The position numbers and the translations under genes were made by a program. From NCBI RefSeq assembly GCF_902381825.1, contig NZ_LR698973.1, positions 1,175,258 through 1,230,919 of the forward strand: DNA of 55,662 nucleotides, in the 5' to 3' direction. Source of the DNA: Pseudocoprococcus catus (GTDB lineage: Bacteria > Bacillota > Clostridia > Lachnospirales > Lachnospiraceae). The notes under the pieces were generated by a model. It made no database searches. It had not been told where the DNA came from and saw nothing but the letters and a program-made list of their open reading frames with translations. Of the stretch, positions 31,744-41,494 are shown in pieces (position 1 is the stretch's first letter; each line of letters begins with the position of its first letter).

Positions 31744-33342
31744 ATGCCTTTGTATACAGATATGATTATGGATAATTTTGAGGATTATGCCAACCACCAT
31801 GAAGATGACGGTGTGATCAAGCTTCAGAATATGCCGGAAGATGCTTCTATGGAACAATGGGGTGCGAAGCTTCAGGAAATCGCCGATGAATTTATATGTG
31901 CACCGAGATATTTTCTGATGTGCTGGCTGGCATCCTATTGTCTGGATAAGGATTTGCTGGATGATGAAACTTATACCAGAGAGTTTCCTGCTTTTACATA
32001 CCAGAGAGAAGGTGGCCGGAAGAAATTCGGGTTTCAGCCGGTTTCGAAGGAATATGCCCAGAACCTGGAAGAGGATGAGAGAGATCAGTATATCGATATT
32101 TTATCGGAAATTGCGGCCAGTCATTCAGGTGACAAGAAAGCGGAATGGAGAGGTGTATTCAGGACAGCATTTTTGTGGCACAAAAAGAAGAAAAAAATGA
32201 TTTCCAAAGAGGATGGTTTCAAGATTGCGCATGGATTGGATATGAGCTATACGTTGACGGATTTCTTTTTGACCCGTGTACTGGAAAATGATGGTTTTGA
32301 TTTTACGAAGTCAGCGGATGTTATCCATGCCTACTGCTGTTTCAGAAGCAAATGTTATCAGGACTTTTTAGAGTTAGAGGCCCTTTACGCTGAGGCAGCA
32401 AAGGATGTTGCTCAGGGAACAATAGAAGAAAAGCCGGAACATTTTACAGAAGGCATGCTGCCTGGAGATGAAGAAGGTGCCGGACGGAATCAGGACAACT
32501 CTTTGTTTGGACTGGTAGAAAAGTGGAAATCCGAAAATATTGAAATTGTTGATGCAGAAAAACATCTGGATAATGTGGACCTGAAGTTTATTGATTGGAT
32601 GAAGGAAAAGGCACCATTTCTGGATTTGCCGGGAAAAACAGCATGTGAGATTTTTAAGAGATTGACAGCGTTTGTCTATGCAGAAACGAAAGAAAGACAG
32701 CAAAAGCTTGAGATACAGCGTGAAAATGGCCAAAATGCTTCAGATGATGACTGGGATGATGAGGAGTCACTGGAAGATGATGCCTGGGATAACGTTGAAC
32801 GAAATATTGTTTCAGATTTAAAAGGTGTATACAGTGAAGGAAGTTTGTGGCAGTTGAATCAGGTGGTGGGTGAGGCCTTCATCAAGGAAATCCAGAAATG
32901 CCTGAATGAATTGTCCGGAAAGCTTTATAAGAATCATCCGGAACGACTGGCCAGATATCTGTCTGTGGATGCCAACGGTGAGGTGAATATTACGGTGATC
33001 ACAAGCCGACTGCCGCTATTATTGTCAGGAAAAGCAAATGTGACAAAGGCAGATATGCTGTTTATGCTATGGGTGGCTTATACCTTATATCAGCGTGAAA
33101 CCGGAGAGCAGGAGGCACTCAGCGACAGAGTATGGAGTTTTATGGAGCTGGCCAATGATGTGCTGAAGAAGGCTTTTTTGCCGGCATTCTACATTCCGCA
33201 TATTCTGGAACGTTCATTTTTGATCAGTTTGTGTATGAATGGGCTTGAAAGTGAAAACGAGGATATTTTCTATTTTGGTGAGTCGCCTTATGAGATATAT
33301 GCTGCGATGTGTCAGTTTTCAGTCTCTGTAACAAAAGCATAA
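31744..33342 (+). CDS. Unrecognised 532-aa protein of the kinase-TIR locus
   Basis: A soluble, acidic, mostly helical protein. I do not recognise a domain. Visible parts are an N-terminal half (about 1-240) rich in aromatic residues with GVFRTAFLWHKKKKKM near 140-155, and a very acidic segment (DDDWDDEESLEDDAWDN) near 335-352. The C-terminal half is helical and hydrophobic but has no clear membrane span. GGAGAGAG precedes the ATG. It lies 17 bases before the kinase-TIR gene and is thus co-transcribed. It could be an adaptor or a substrate of the kinase. Confidence 0.75.
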   Translation: MPLYTDMIMDNFEDYANHHEDDGVIKLQNMPEDASMEQWGAKLQEIADEFICAPRYFLMCWLASYCLDKDLLDDETYTREFPAFTYQREGGRKKFGFQPVSKEYAQNLEEDERDQYIDILSEIAASHSGDKKAEWRGVFRTAFLWHKKKKKMISKEDGFKIAHGLDMSYTLTDFFLTRVLENDGFDFTKSADVIHAYCCFRSKCYQDFLELEALYAEAAKDVAQGTIEEKPEHFTEGMLPGDEEGAGRNQDNSLFGLVEKWKSENIEIVDAEKHLDNVDLKFIDWMKEKAPFLDLPGKTACEIFKRLTAFVYAETKERQQKLEIQRENGQNASDDDWDDEESLEDDAWDNVERNIVSDLKGVYSEGSLWQLNQVVGEAFIKEIQKCLNELSGKLYKNHPERLARYLSVDANGEVNITVITSRLPLLLSGKANVTKADMLFMLWVAYTLYQRETGEQEALSDRVWSFMELANDVLKKAFLPAFYIPHILERSFLISLCMNGLESENEDIFYFGESPYEIYAAMCQFSVSVTKA

Positions 33343-33358
33343 CGAGGTTTATAGAGGT

Positions 33359-36300
33359 ATGCGAGACTATTTGAAAGAAAAAAACTTTATCCGTTTTCCT
33401 GGCGGCGAATGTTATGAAATTTTGGGCATGATCGGCGAAGGTGGTTTCGGATTAATTTATTCTGCAGGAAAAGTTGTCAGGCAGGGTGAAAATTATGTGA
33501 AGGAGAACAGCCTGCGCTTTGCCCTAAAAGAATGTTATCCCATATCCAGACAGTTTAATTTTTTGAGAATGCAGTCGGGGGAAATTGTGCCGGAGAATGA
33601 ATCGGAGGCTGCTGCCAATTATCTGCGCTGTGTGGCATCCATGCAGCTGAATGAAGGACAGATGACATCGGAAATTTATGATTCAGAGGCCATTCGATTG
33701 ATACCGATTCAGCGAATTGCCAGCAGCGTGGAAATTTCCTTTGACAAAGGACAGCATTTTCATTATGTGAATAATGCCTTTACAGTGATGGCTTCCATGG
33801 AAAATAAAGGAGAATCCATTGCTTCCTGGTATCAAAAGAACGGCAGATATACGATGGAGATGATTTTTAGAGTCATTCAGGAAACGTTATTTGCTGTGAG
33901 AGAAGTGCATCTGGCTGGCTATCTGCATTTGGATCTGCAGGAGGGCAATATTTTTGTGACCGGACAGCCGACGGATGAAAGTCTGACCTGTTTTCTGCTG
34001 GATTTCGGCTCAGCCAGAAAGAGACTGGCAGATGGACTGTGTGCCCCTGTGGGTGATCAGCCGATTTTCTCATCAGAGGGCTATCGGGCACCGGAGATTG
34101 TAGGAATCATGACAGGTGAAACACCGGATTTCAGATTGGGACCGGAAGCGGATTTGTACAGCATAGGCTATCTGCTTTTATATCTGCTGGCAGGACGGCG
34201 TTATTCGACACGCATGCTGGAGGATGTGCGAAAGTCTTATGATGGGCATTATCTTACCAGAAAAAATATTCAGGATATGAAGTGCCCGCCCCATGCGGAA
34301 GAAATCATACAGCATATTCTGGAAAAGGCACTGGAAACAGATCCGAAGAAGCGTTATCATACGGCCGAGGAAATGTTAAAGGATGTATCTGCCGCGTTGA
34401 ATGTACTTCGGCCTTATCATTCCCAGATTGCCGGAATGAAATACGATGCTTATATTTTGTACCGGTCGGATAATATTTTACATAAGCATGTGGCCGTTAC
34501 TTTGCAGAAATTGTTGGAGCATTTTCGGACGCCGGGGCTGAAGCGGATTCAGCGGGTTTTTCTTGATGAAACGGAATTGTCTGCGGATTATCAGGCAGAC
34601 AAACAGGTGATGGATGCCCTGAAAGCCAGCCGATATCTGATTATTATCGGTCAGGATTCGTCAGGTGATGATATCTGGCAGTCAAAAGAAGTGAAATTTT
34701 TTCTGAAAACCCATAAACCTTCAGAGGTACTCACAATTTTGGCTGTACAAAATCCGAAACAGTCGGAAATCTCGGAGTCATCAAAAGCGGCAGAAGCATC
34801 AAATGTGTCTGGAACATCAGAAGTGGCAGGAATAGCAGCGGTATCGGAGTATGCAGTTGTTAAAGTGGGCGGCAGGGATCGTAATTTTCCGTTGGCAGCG
34901 GATATCCGGGGCGCTTCTGAGAAAGAAATTCTGAAGAAGCTGAAGAAGGATGGCTTTTTGAGAATTGCAGCACCGATTCTTTCAGTGCCTTATGACGGAC
35001 TTGTGCAGCGTTACCGAAAATATAAACTCAGAAAGAGAATCACAACGGCGGCGGTATGCCTGTCAGCGGTAGCTGTTTTCACAGTTTATGCGCTTTATCA
35101 GTCTTATCAGATTGCATTGCAGGAGACCATTGCAAGAAGGAATAAAGCACAAAATCTGTGTGTGCAGGCTATGGATCAGTATGACAGAGGAGATAAAGAG
35201 GCCGCCATTGATTCTGCACTGCAGATGAATGCCGAGGCAGGGGATACAGAAAATTATGTGATACCTGAACAACTATACACATTGAATACGGCACTGGATA
35301 GCTTTGAGTCCGGATATCGCATGCATTACTCGCCACTTCAGAAGGTAAGCGGGGATTTTTCACAGGTGGCTTTTTCAAAGAACGGCGGCGAATACAGTTA
35401 TGCCATTAATCAGGAGGGAGAGTTGGAAGTCTTTTCTGCAAAGGAAGAGAAGATGATATGGACGTTGGATACAGCGGCTATTCAGCCTTTTGTGGATGAA
35501 ACGATAGAAACTGAGGATGGTATTCAATTTGTTGAGGCATTAGATACACATCGTGCCATTGTGTTTATTGGAAAAGACAGTGTTGTGAAGGATGTGCATG
35601 CCTATGCCCTTGTCATTGATGCAGACAGCAGAAGTATTATCTCAGGTTTTCCGTTGGAAGAACCCATTATCAGCTACCGAACAGCGGCTGTCTCCTGCAA
35701 TGAGCGCTATTTGGTTTATGAAGCTTCAAAGCTTAAACTCTATGTGTACGATATTGAAAAAGGGTCTCAGGTTGAATGCATTTTGGCAGAAACAAGTAAT
35801 AAAGAGTATCAGTTTACAGATGTGTCGATTTGTGAAGACGGAAGTAAAATTGCAATTGGAACGGAAAAAAGACTTATTGTATATGATATAGAGAGTAAGC
35901 AGCTGCAAACAATTGCCAATGTTCCGATTGGCAAAGTGGTATGGACGGATAACAGCCATGTGGCGTGCATGTCTTATCAGATCCAACAGGAATATTTTGC
36001 ATCCAGTGACCCATGGAGCCGTGAAAAACGACAGTATGCGATAGAAGTTTATGATATCACAAATCAGGGAAACGCAGAGACTGAGAATGAGAAAACGACG
36101 GCAGATGCAGTTATGACAGACTTGGCTTTTGATACGGATACCATGGGCCTGAAGGTGATTCATAGAAATGTGACGGATGAAAACGGAAATACAGAAACAA
36201 GGACAGCACTTCTTGGTTGGATGCGAAGCAATCTTTATTTTATCGATGCAGAGACAGGAAAGGCAGAAGATGTCCTTGCTTTTCAGTCGGATATTGTATC

Positions 36301-37723
36301 GATTCAGAGCAGGACAGATTCCGAAGATTCTATTTTCGTTGCTTTATATGATGGCAAAGTGATGCAGGTGACAATCGGTGAAACAATCGGAAAACGAAAA
36401 GCCTATGAAGTAGACAATGAATTGGATGGCTTTTCCTATACATCAGATAAGAAGTTGATGATGTATACAGAAGAAGGAATTGTTCTTTGCGGTTTATCAA
36501 AAGACGGGGAGATGGTACAGCATTCGTTTTCAAGTGATTCTTCAGATGACAGGTTTGTGGACGCCACTGGCAGTATGGAAGAAATGCGGCTGTCATCAGG
36601 AGAGGCCTATCGATTGATGTGGCTGAATGATACCAGTAGGGAAGAAGGTACGATCGTCAGGCATGCGGTTGAAGTGTACCCGCTTCATTCAGATGAATTA
36701 CTGCTGCATTATGAATGTGAGGATGGCAATACCATTAAGATGGTAAAACTCACAGAAAATGATACCGGAACATTTCTGTGTGTGCTGGAGCTAGCAAATG
36801 ACCGAAATGATGAAACAACAGGAAAAATCAAGGTGTTATCCCTGGATAAGGAAAGCGAACAGTTCTCCTATGCTCTGGATGGACAGGAGGGGCTGGATGC
36901 CTCAGGATGGTTATGGATGACGGACATAATGCCTGTGCAGGATCTATGTCATGCCATGACTTTGAATCGTGACGGTCAGCTTTATTGGGTAGATTTTGAA
37001 AAAGGAACCGTGGAACCGTTATCATTTGATGAGAATGAATGTGAGAAAATCCTAAGTATGTCCATGAGTCCGGATGGCAGGAAGATATTATTGCTGGGTG
37101 TGAAGAAAGATTATCTGCAATTATTGAGTTATGATGTGCAAAATCAGCAGATAGATGCTGATACAACCTGGCAGTCTGAGCCAACATCAAATCCGGAGAA
37201 TGCATTTTTAGCGGAAATCAGTGATGGATCACAGGTGGCTGTTTATGATGGCAATGCGGAGTGTTATCTTATTGAAACAGCGCATTTGAAACAGAAACAA
37301 GTTGTTGACATTGAAAATGCCAAGAATCTGCAGCTCAGTTTTTTTGAAAATGATCAGTTCCTGTTAGGGGCAGATTCAGAGTGCATCTGGCTGTATGATT
37401 TGGATAAGCATCAGGTTGTTTCGAGTTATGCAGTCAGCATGAGAAATCATGCCATGCAGTTAACAGCTGATATCTCCGGCAGTTATTTCACATTGAAGGA
37501 AATATGGGTTACAGAGAACATTCGACAGGATGAGGGGATGAGCAAACAGAATTGTCATATTTATTTCGTGGATGAAAGCCATCAGATTTATCCTTATGCA
37601 GATGTGGCCTTTGGCTATCGGCTGCCGGATGAAGAGATGGTTTACCAGTTTAACAGTGACGGTTATGCGGAACATCCGCTGTATACATTTGCAGATTTAT
37701 ATAAAAAAGCTCAGAAAGAGTAA
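33359..37723 (+). CDS. Ser/Thr kinase - TIR - transmembrane - beta-propeller fusion protein
   Basis: A 1454-aa multidomain protein. The kinase domain covers about 18-350: glycine loop IGEGGFG (25-31), Lys57 in FALKE, catalytic loop HLDLQEGN (Asp192, Asn197), DFG 215-217, APE 244-246. A TIR domain covers about 361-545: KYDAYILYRS, RVFLDETELSAD and IWQSKE, where Glu444 matches the NADase glutamate. A Ser/Ala-rich insert lies at about 470-500. One membrane helix is at about 561-581. The remaining 870 residues are repetitive beta-rich sequence of WD40/propeller type. The arrangement suggests a membrane receptor. The start at 33359 has only a weak AGAGGT site at close spacing. Confidence 0.88.
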   Translation: MRDYLKEKNFIRFPGGECYEILGMIGEGGFGLIYSAGKVVRQGENYVKENSLRFALKECYPISRQFNFLRMQSGEIVPENESEAAANYLRCVASMQLNEGQMTSEIYDSEAIRLIPIQRIASSVEISFDKGQHFHYVNNAFTVMASMENKGESIASWYQKNGRYTMEMIFRVIQETLFAVREVHLAGYLHLDLQEGNIFVTGQPTDESLTCFLLDFGSARKRLADGLCAPVGDQPIFSSEGYRAPEIVGIMTGETPDFRLGPEADLYSIGYLLLYLLAGRRYSTRMLEDVRKSYDGHYLTRKNIQDMKCPPHAEEIIQHILEKALETDPKKRYHTAEEMLKDVSAALNVLRPYHSQIAGMKYDAYILYRSDNILHKHVAVTLQKLLEHFRTPGLKRIQRVFLDETELSADYQADKQVMDALKASRYLIIIGQDSSGDDIWQSKEVKFFLKTHKPSEVLTILAVQNPKQSEISESSKAAEASNVSGTSEVAGIAAVSEYAVVKVGGRDRNFPLAADIRGASEKEILKKLKKDGFLRIAAPILSVPYDGLVQRYRKYKLRKRITTAAVCLSAVAVFTVYALYQSYQIALQETIARRNKAQNLCVQAMDQYDRGDKEAAIDSALQMNAEAGDTENYVIPEQLYTLNTALDSFESGYRMHYSPLQKVSGDFSQVAFSKNGGEYSYAINQEGELEVFSAKEEKMIWTLDTAAIQPFVDETIETEDGIQFVEALDTHRAIVFIGKDSVVKDVHAYALVIDADSRSIISGFPLEEPIISYRTAAVSCNERYLVYEASKLKLYVYDIEKGSQVECILAETSNKEYQFTDVSICEDGSKIAIGTEKRLIVYDIESKQLQTIANVPIGKVVWTDNSHVACMSYQIQQEYFASSDPWSREKRQYAIEVYDITNQGNAETENEKTTADAVMTDLAFDTDTMGLKVIHRNVTDENGNTETRTALLGWMRSNLYFIDAETGKAEDVLAFQSDIVSIQSRTDSEDSIFVALYDGKVMQVTIGETIGKRKAYEVDNELDGFSYTSDKKLMMYTEEGIVLCGLSKDGEMVQHSFSSDSSDDRFVDATGSMEEMRLSSGEAYRLMWLNDTSREEGTIVRHAVEVYPLHSDELLLHYECEDGNTIKMVKLTENDTGTFLCVLELANDRNDETTGKIKVLSLDKESEQFSYALDGQEGLDASGWLWMTDIMPVQDLCHAMTLNRDGQLYWVDFEKGTVEPLSFDENECEKILSMSMSPDGRKILLLGVKKDYLQLLSYDVQNQQIDADTTWQSEPTSNPENAFLAEISDGSQVAVYDGNAECYLIETAHLKQKQVVDIENAKNLQLSFFENDQFLLGADSECIWLYDLDKHQVVSSYAVSMRNHAMQLTADISGSYFTLKEIWVTENIRQDEGMSKQNCHIYFVDESHQIYPYADVAFGYRLPDEEMVYQFNSDGYAEHPLYTFADLYKKAQKE

Positions 37724-37779
37724 AAAGTATCTGCTGAAATCGGTCCATGAAGGCGTGATTTTGGCAGATACTTTTATAT

Positions 37780-39822
37780 TTAGAATGAAACAATGTAAAC
37801 CGGATTTTGTCCCTGCATCAGGTGATAAGGTCCGGCTTTTTTTGCGCTGCTGACCTGAATTTGAATGATCTCCGGTTCAGGCAGGGCCATTTCTTTTTGC
37901 AGGGCCATGATCTGGCCGATGGTTTCCAGAGTGATGGCTGTTATGACGACTCGAATTTCTGGGTTTCGGCTGTATAACAGCTGCAGAATCTCTTTCAGGT
38001 GTCCGGCACTGCCGCCGATGAAGGCGTGGGTGGCTGCCGGCAGTGCGTCAAGACTTTCCGGAGCGGTGCCGCTGACAATGGTAAGGTTGTCCGCCTGTAA
38101 TCTCAGACTATTTTCTTTGATCAAATCCAGACCATCGGGATTGCGTTCAATGGCATAAACACGGCCATCAGGAATCTGCTGTGCTGCTTCAATGGCAATG
38201 GAGCCGGTTCCGGCGCCGATGTCGAAAAGAATAGCGTTTTTCGTAAGCTTCAGTTTGCTGAGAACAACACTTCGAATCTCGGATTTAGTCATCGGAACTT
38301 TCCCTCGGATAAAGGTATCATCAGAAAGTCCATAAGTAACAGGAAGCGGTTCAGCATTCGGGTTTTCAATATAGATCAAGGATAATGCCGAAAATGTCTG
38401 TTCCAGAAAATCTGCAGGGCTGCCGCTGATAATTTGTTCATCCGGCTGTTTCAGATCAGCGCCGATATAAAGACGGACATTTGAAAGGCCATAGTCTATC
38501 ATTTTTTTGGAAATATTCGCAGCATCATCCGGTTTGCCCAGTAGAGCCAGAGTTTTGGTGTGGCGTCGTACATGGCTGATAACAGAGGCTGTCTGGCCGT
38601 GACAACTGATCAGATGAACATCGGCCCAGGTTTTGCCAAGGGTATTCAGGAAATGAATCGGTGAGGAAATACCGCTGAACGCTTCGATTTTGAAAGGTTT
38701 TCCTTCAAGACAGCGTCTTAGACTGGCGGCACCGCTGTAAAAACCGATATCCCCGGAGAATAAAACGGCAAAGTGCTGATATTCCGGGTGAGACAGCATG
38801 TAATCTGTAATGGCCGGATAATTATAGGAACAAAAGGTGGGTTTGTGATAATGTTCAGCCATTTGGAGCATCCGTCCTGCACCGATAATGACATCACAGT
38901 TTTTTAGTGTGCGATCGGCTTCGAGTGTTAATTGATCCGCACACATACCTGTGCCGATGAGACTGACGGTCTGCTCAGCAGTGGATTCGGATGGGGAAGT
39001 GCCGATCCAGTTTGAAAGCCAGTGGTAACTTTCAGAGAGCGAGAGACCATTTTCCCGGACAGGATGACCAATGATCAATACAGGGACCTGTGCCTGCGCA
39101 GCGGCCTCAAGTTTCTCGTCAAAGCCGCCGGTGCGTCCGCTCTGTTTGGTGACCATATAAAGGGGGGTTTCAGACAAATTGCTGTCAGGATGGTCTTTTT
39201 CCCAGAGTCTGCAGATATGCTGAATGGTTGCGGTATTCATGCCGACATCAAAGGGCCCCTGCATACAGAAGATGTGAGAAGCGGGAAGACCAAGAGACAT
39301 ACATGCGGTTAACATTTCAGCGTTTGGCAGAATGCGGACAAAGACACGTTCAGAGGCGTTGTTTATCTTCATAAAATCCGGCAGTGTCTTACTGCCTGTT
39401 GTCAGAAAAACAGGACCTTCCTGGTGATTCAGGCAATCCACAGCTTCTGCCGTTGTATCAACAAAAATTTCAGACGGATGGATAGGATTGGAGGAAGTGT
39501 CGGCGGATGTTTGGCAGTCCCGGAGAATCCGCAGGTAAGGCACTTGAGTCCTGGTACATGCGCCGGAGATATTGGCAGAGGCCTCTGACGCATAAGGATG
39601 GGTAGCGTCCAGTACAAGATCAAAATGCTGCTGCTGAATAAAATCAATCATCTGAGCCTCATTCATTCTATGGGAGGAAACCGTCATGGAAGGGGCCGAT
39701 GGCAGGAGGGATGCACCGTAGGCTGTCGCTACTGCCGTATGCAGTCGGACGGGCTGATGGATCAGAAATTCAGCCAGAAGTCGACCTTCTGTGGTGCCGG
39801 CAAAAAGTAATATATTTTTCAT
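37780..39822 (-). CDS. CbiJ-CbiE-CbiT fusion of the anaerobic cobalamin pathway
   Basis: A 680-aa trifunctional enzyme. Residues about 1-255 are cobalt-precorrin-6A reductase (CbiJ/CobK: LFAGTTEGRLLAEFL, LDATHPYASEASANI, TGSKTL). About 285-480 is the C7 (C5-methylating) tetrapyrrole methylase CbiE (VSLIGTGMCADQLTLEA, SGDIGFYSGA). About 495-680 is the decarboxylating C15 methylase CbiT (GKVPMTKSEIRSVV, LFDIGAGTGSIAIEAA). It performs three consecutive ring steps. It is divergent from the cbiA operon, with GGAGAT before the ATG. Fusions of E with T are common; J-E-T in one chain is less so. Confidence 0.93.
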   Translation of the reverse strand: MKNILLFAGTTEGRLLAEFLIHQPVRLHTAVATAYGASLLPSAPSMTVSSHRMNEAQMIDFIQQQHFDLVLDATHPYASEASANISGACTRTQVPYLRILRDCQTSADTSSNPIHPSEIFVDTTAEAVDCLNHQEGPVFLTTGSKTLPDFMKINNASERVFVRILPNAEMLTACMSLGLPASHIFCMQGPFDVGMNTATIQHICRLWEKDHPDSNLSETPLYMVTKQSGRTGGFDEKLEAAAQAQVPVLIIGHPVRENGLSLSESYHWLSNWIGTSPSESTAEQTVSLIGTGMCADQLTLEADRTLKNCDVIIGAGRMLQMAEHYHKPTFCSYNYPAITDYMLSHPEYQHFAVLFSGDIGFYSGAASLRRCLEGKPFKIEAFSGISSPIHFLNTLGKTWADVHLISCHGQTASVISHVRRHTKTLALLGKPDDAANISKKMIDYGLSNVRLYIGADLKQPDEQIISGSPADFLEQTFSALSLIYIENPNAEPLPVTYGLSDDTFIRGKVPMTKSEIRSVVLSKLKLTKNAILFDIGAGTGSIAIEAAQQIPDGRVYAIERNPDGLDLIKENSLRLQADNLTIVSGTAPESLDALPAATHAFIGGSAGHLKEILQLLYSRNPEIRVVITAITLETIGQIMALQKEMALPEPEIIQIQVSSAKKAGPYHLMQGQNPVYIVSF

Positions 39823-40073
39823 AGTAATCTCCTCGTCAGTGGATATTTTGGAAATCTACATAAAAATCAGTGGATACAAGGCTATCATATCATAGCCGGA
39901 AAGCAGTGGCAATTTATTTCCGTGTGCAGGATTCACAATGCAGCTAATTTATAGTAGAATAGGGAGTATGAGTGCCGGTTAGGAGCGGACAGCCGCATGA
40001 TTGTGTTAGAACCATGATTGTGTTAGAACATAGGATGGAAAGAGTGAAGAAAGAAGAAAGGATGGGATGAATA

Positions 40074-41471
40074 ATGACAGAGATGAAAATGCCGCGGGTG
40101 ATGATTGCGGCGCCCGGGAGCGGAAGTGGGAAAACGATGATCACCTGCGGACTTTTGGAGCTTTTACGCAGGGCTGGCCGTCCGATATCCTTTAAATGCG
40201 GGCCTGATTATATCGATCCCATGTTTCATCGATTTGTCCTGAATATTCCATCCAGAAATCTGGATACCTTTTTTACAGCGCCGGATCGGACAAGAAGTCT
40301 GATGGGGAAGGCCTGTATGAAAGAGGAGGCGGATCTGGCTGTCATCGAAGGAGTTATGGGATATTATGACGGACTTGGCGGTGTTTCTGTCAGAGGCAGC
40401 AGCTATGAACTGTCCGTGCAGACCGGGACGCCGGTGATCCTTGTGGTCAATGGCCGGGGGATGAGTCTTTCAATCGCGGCATTGATCCGGGGATTTATGG
40501 ACATGTATCCGGATCAGATGATTCGCGGGGTGATTCTGAACCGTGTATCAAAGGTTGTCTGTGAGCGTCTGACACCTATTATTGAAGAAAAACTGGGTAT
40601 AGCTGTTATTGGGTATGTGCCAGAAACAGAGATGATCTGTTTTCCAAGCCGTCATCTGGGACTGATGATGCCGGAGGAAATTGTGTCCCTTCGGGAACAA
40701 ATTCAGAAATTTGCAAGTTTGTTGGAAGAAACATTAGATATTAGAAAGTTAAAGAAGATTGCAGAGGCAGCAGAGCCCTTGAATTGGAAGGAAGATCCAA
40801 TGCATGTTCAGCGGCCGGAAGATGCGGGTTCGGGCAAATTGCGTATTGGTGTGGCCATGGATGCGGCATTTTGCTTTTACTATGAAGATAATCTGGATTT
40901 CCTGCGGGAACTTGGTGCAGAGATTGTTTATTTTTCCCCTTTGACAGATGCCGCTCTGCCGGAGAATCTGTCGGGACTCTATATGGGTGGCGGATATCCG
41001 GAACTTCACGGAGAGCAGTTGTCACAGAATGCATCTATGAAACAATCTATTCGGGAGGCTGTTGAGGGCGGTATGCCGTGTTTGGCAGAGTGCGGGGCTT
41101 TTATGTATCTTCATGAGGCGATGGAAGATGCGGATGGAAGGTTCTGGCCGATGGTGGGACTGGTGCCGGGGAAGGCTGTTAAGAAGGGACGTCTGGTACG
41201 TTTTGGTTATGCCGTTCTGACATCTGAAACAGACACGATTCTGGGACCGAAAGGGCTGCAGATGCCGGTGCATGAATTTCATTATTGGGATACGACCTGT
41301 GAAGAAGGCTGCTTTGAAGCCCATAAGCCGTTGACAGAACGCAGATGGCATTGCATGTATCAGAAGAAACAGCTGCTGGCAGGATTTCCGCATTTTTATT
41401 TTCAGGCCGATGAGGAAATGGCCCTTCATTATGTAGAAGCATGCAGAAATTATGCCGATGGTTATCTATGA
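40074..41471 (+). CDS. cbiA: Cobyrinate a,c-diamide synthase
   Basis: A 465-aa ATP- and glutamine-dependent amidase that converts cobyrinate to the a,c-diamide. The N-terminal P-loop APGSGSGKT is near residues 14-22, followed by CGPDYIDPMFH. The C-terminal triad glutaminase domain has the nucleophile in CLAECGAFMYL (near 342) and the histidine in a VHEFHYWD stretch near 400. Its length is normal. It opens the plus-strand cobalamin operon. GGGATG and AAGAAAGG precede the ATG. Confidence 0.95.
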   Translation: MTEMKMPRVMIAAPGSGSGKTMITCGLLELLRRAGRPISFKCGPDYIDPMFHRFVLNIPSRNLDTFFTAPDRTRSLMGKACMKEEADLAVIEGVMGYYDGLGGVSVRGSSYELSVQTGTPVILVVNGRGMSLSIAALIRGFMDMYPDQMIRGVILNRVSKVVCERLTPIIEEKLGIAVIGYVPETEMICFPSRHLGLMMPEEIVSLREQIQKFASLLEETLDIRKLKKIAEAAEPLNWKEDPMHVQRPEDAGSGKLRIGVAMDAAFCFYYEDNLDFLRELGAEIVYFSPLTDAALPENLSGLYMGGGYPELHGEQLSQNASMKQSIREAVEGGMPCLAECGAFMYLHEAMEDADGRFWPMVGLVPGKAVKKGRLVRFGYAVLTSETDTILGPKGLQMPVHEFHYWDTTCEEGCFEAHKPLTERRWHCMYQKKQLLAGFPHFYFQADEEMALHYVEACRNYADGYL

Positions 41472-41494
41472 GAACAGGAAATGAGGAACGAAAA

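Noticed and set aside
31069..37723. TerY-P type triad (VWA, PP2C, kinase).
   Set aside because: The middle protein shows no VWA MIDAS motif (DxSxS), so the locus is not that system on present evidence.
39823..40073. Possible cobalamin riboswitch on the minus strand before the CbiJ-E-T gene (GTGAATCCTGCAC and GCCACTG blocks).
   Set aside because: Two blocks resemble the conserved core, but the B12 box and other helices are not recognisable. A covariance-model scan would be needed; I see no supportable riboswitch.
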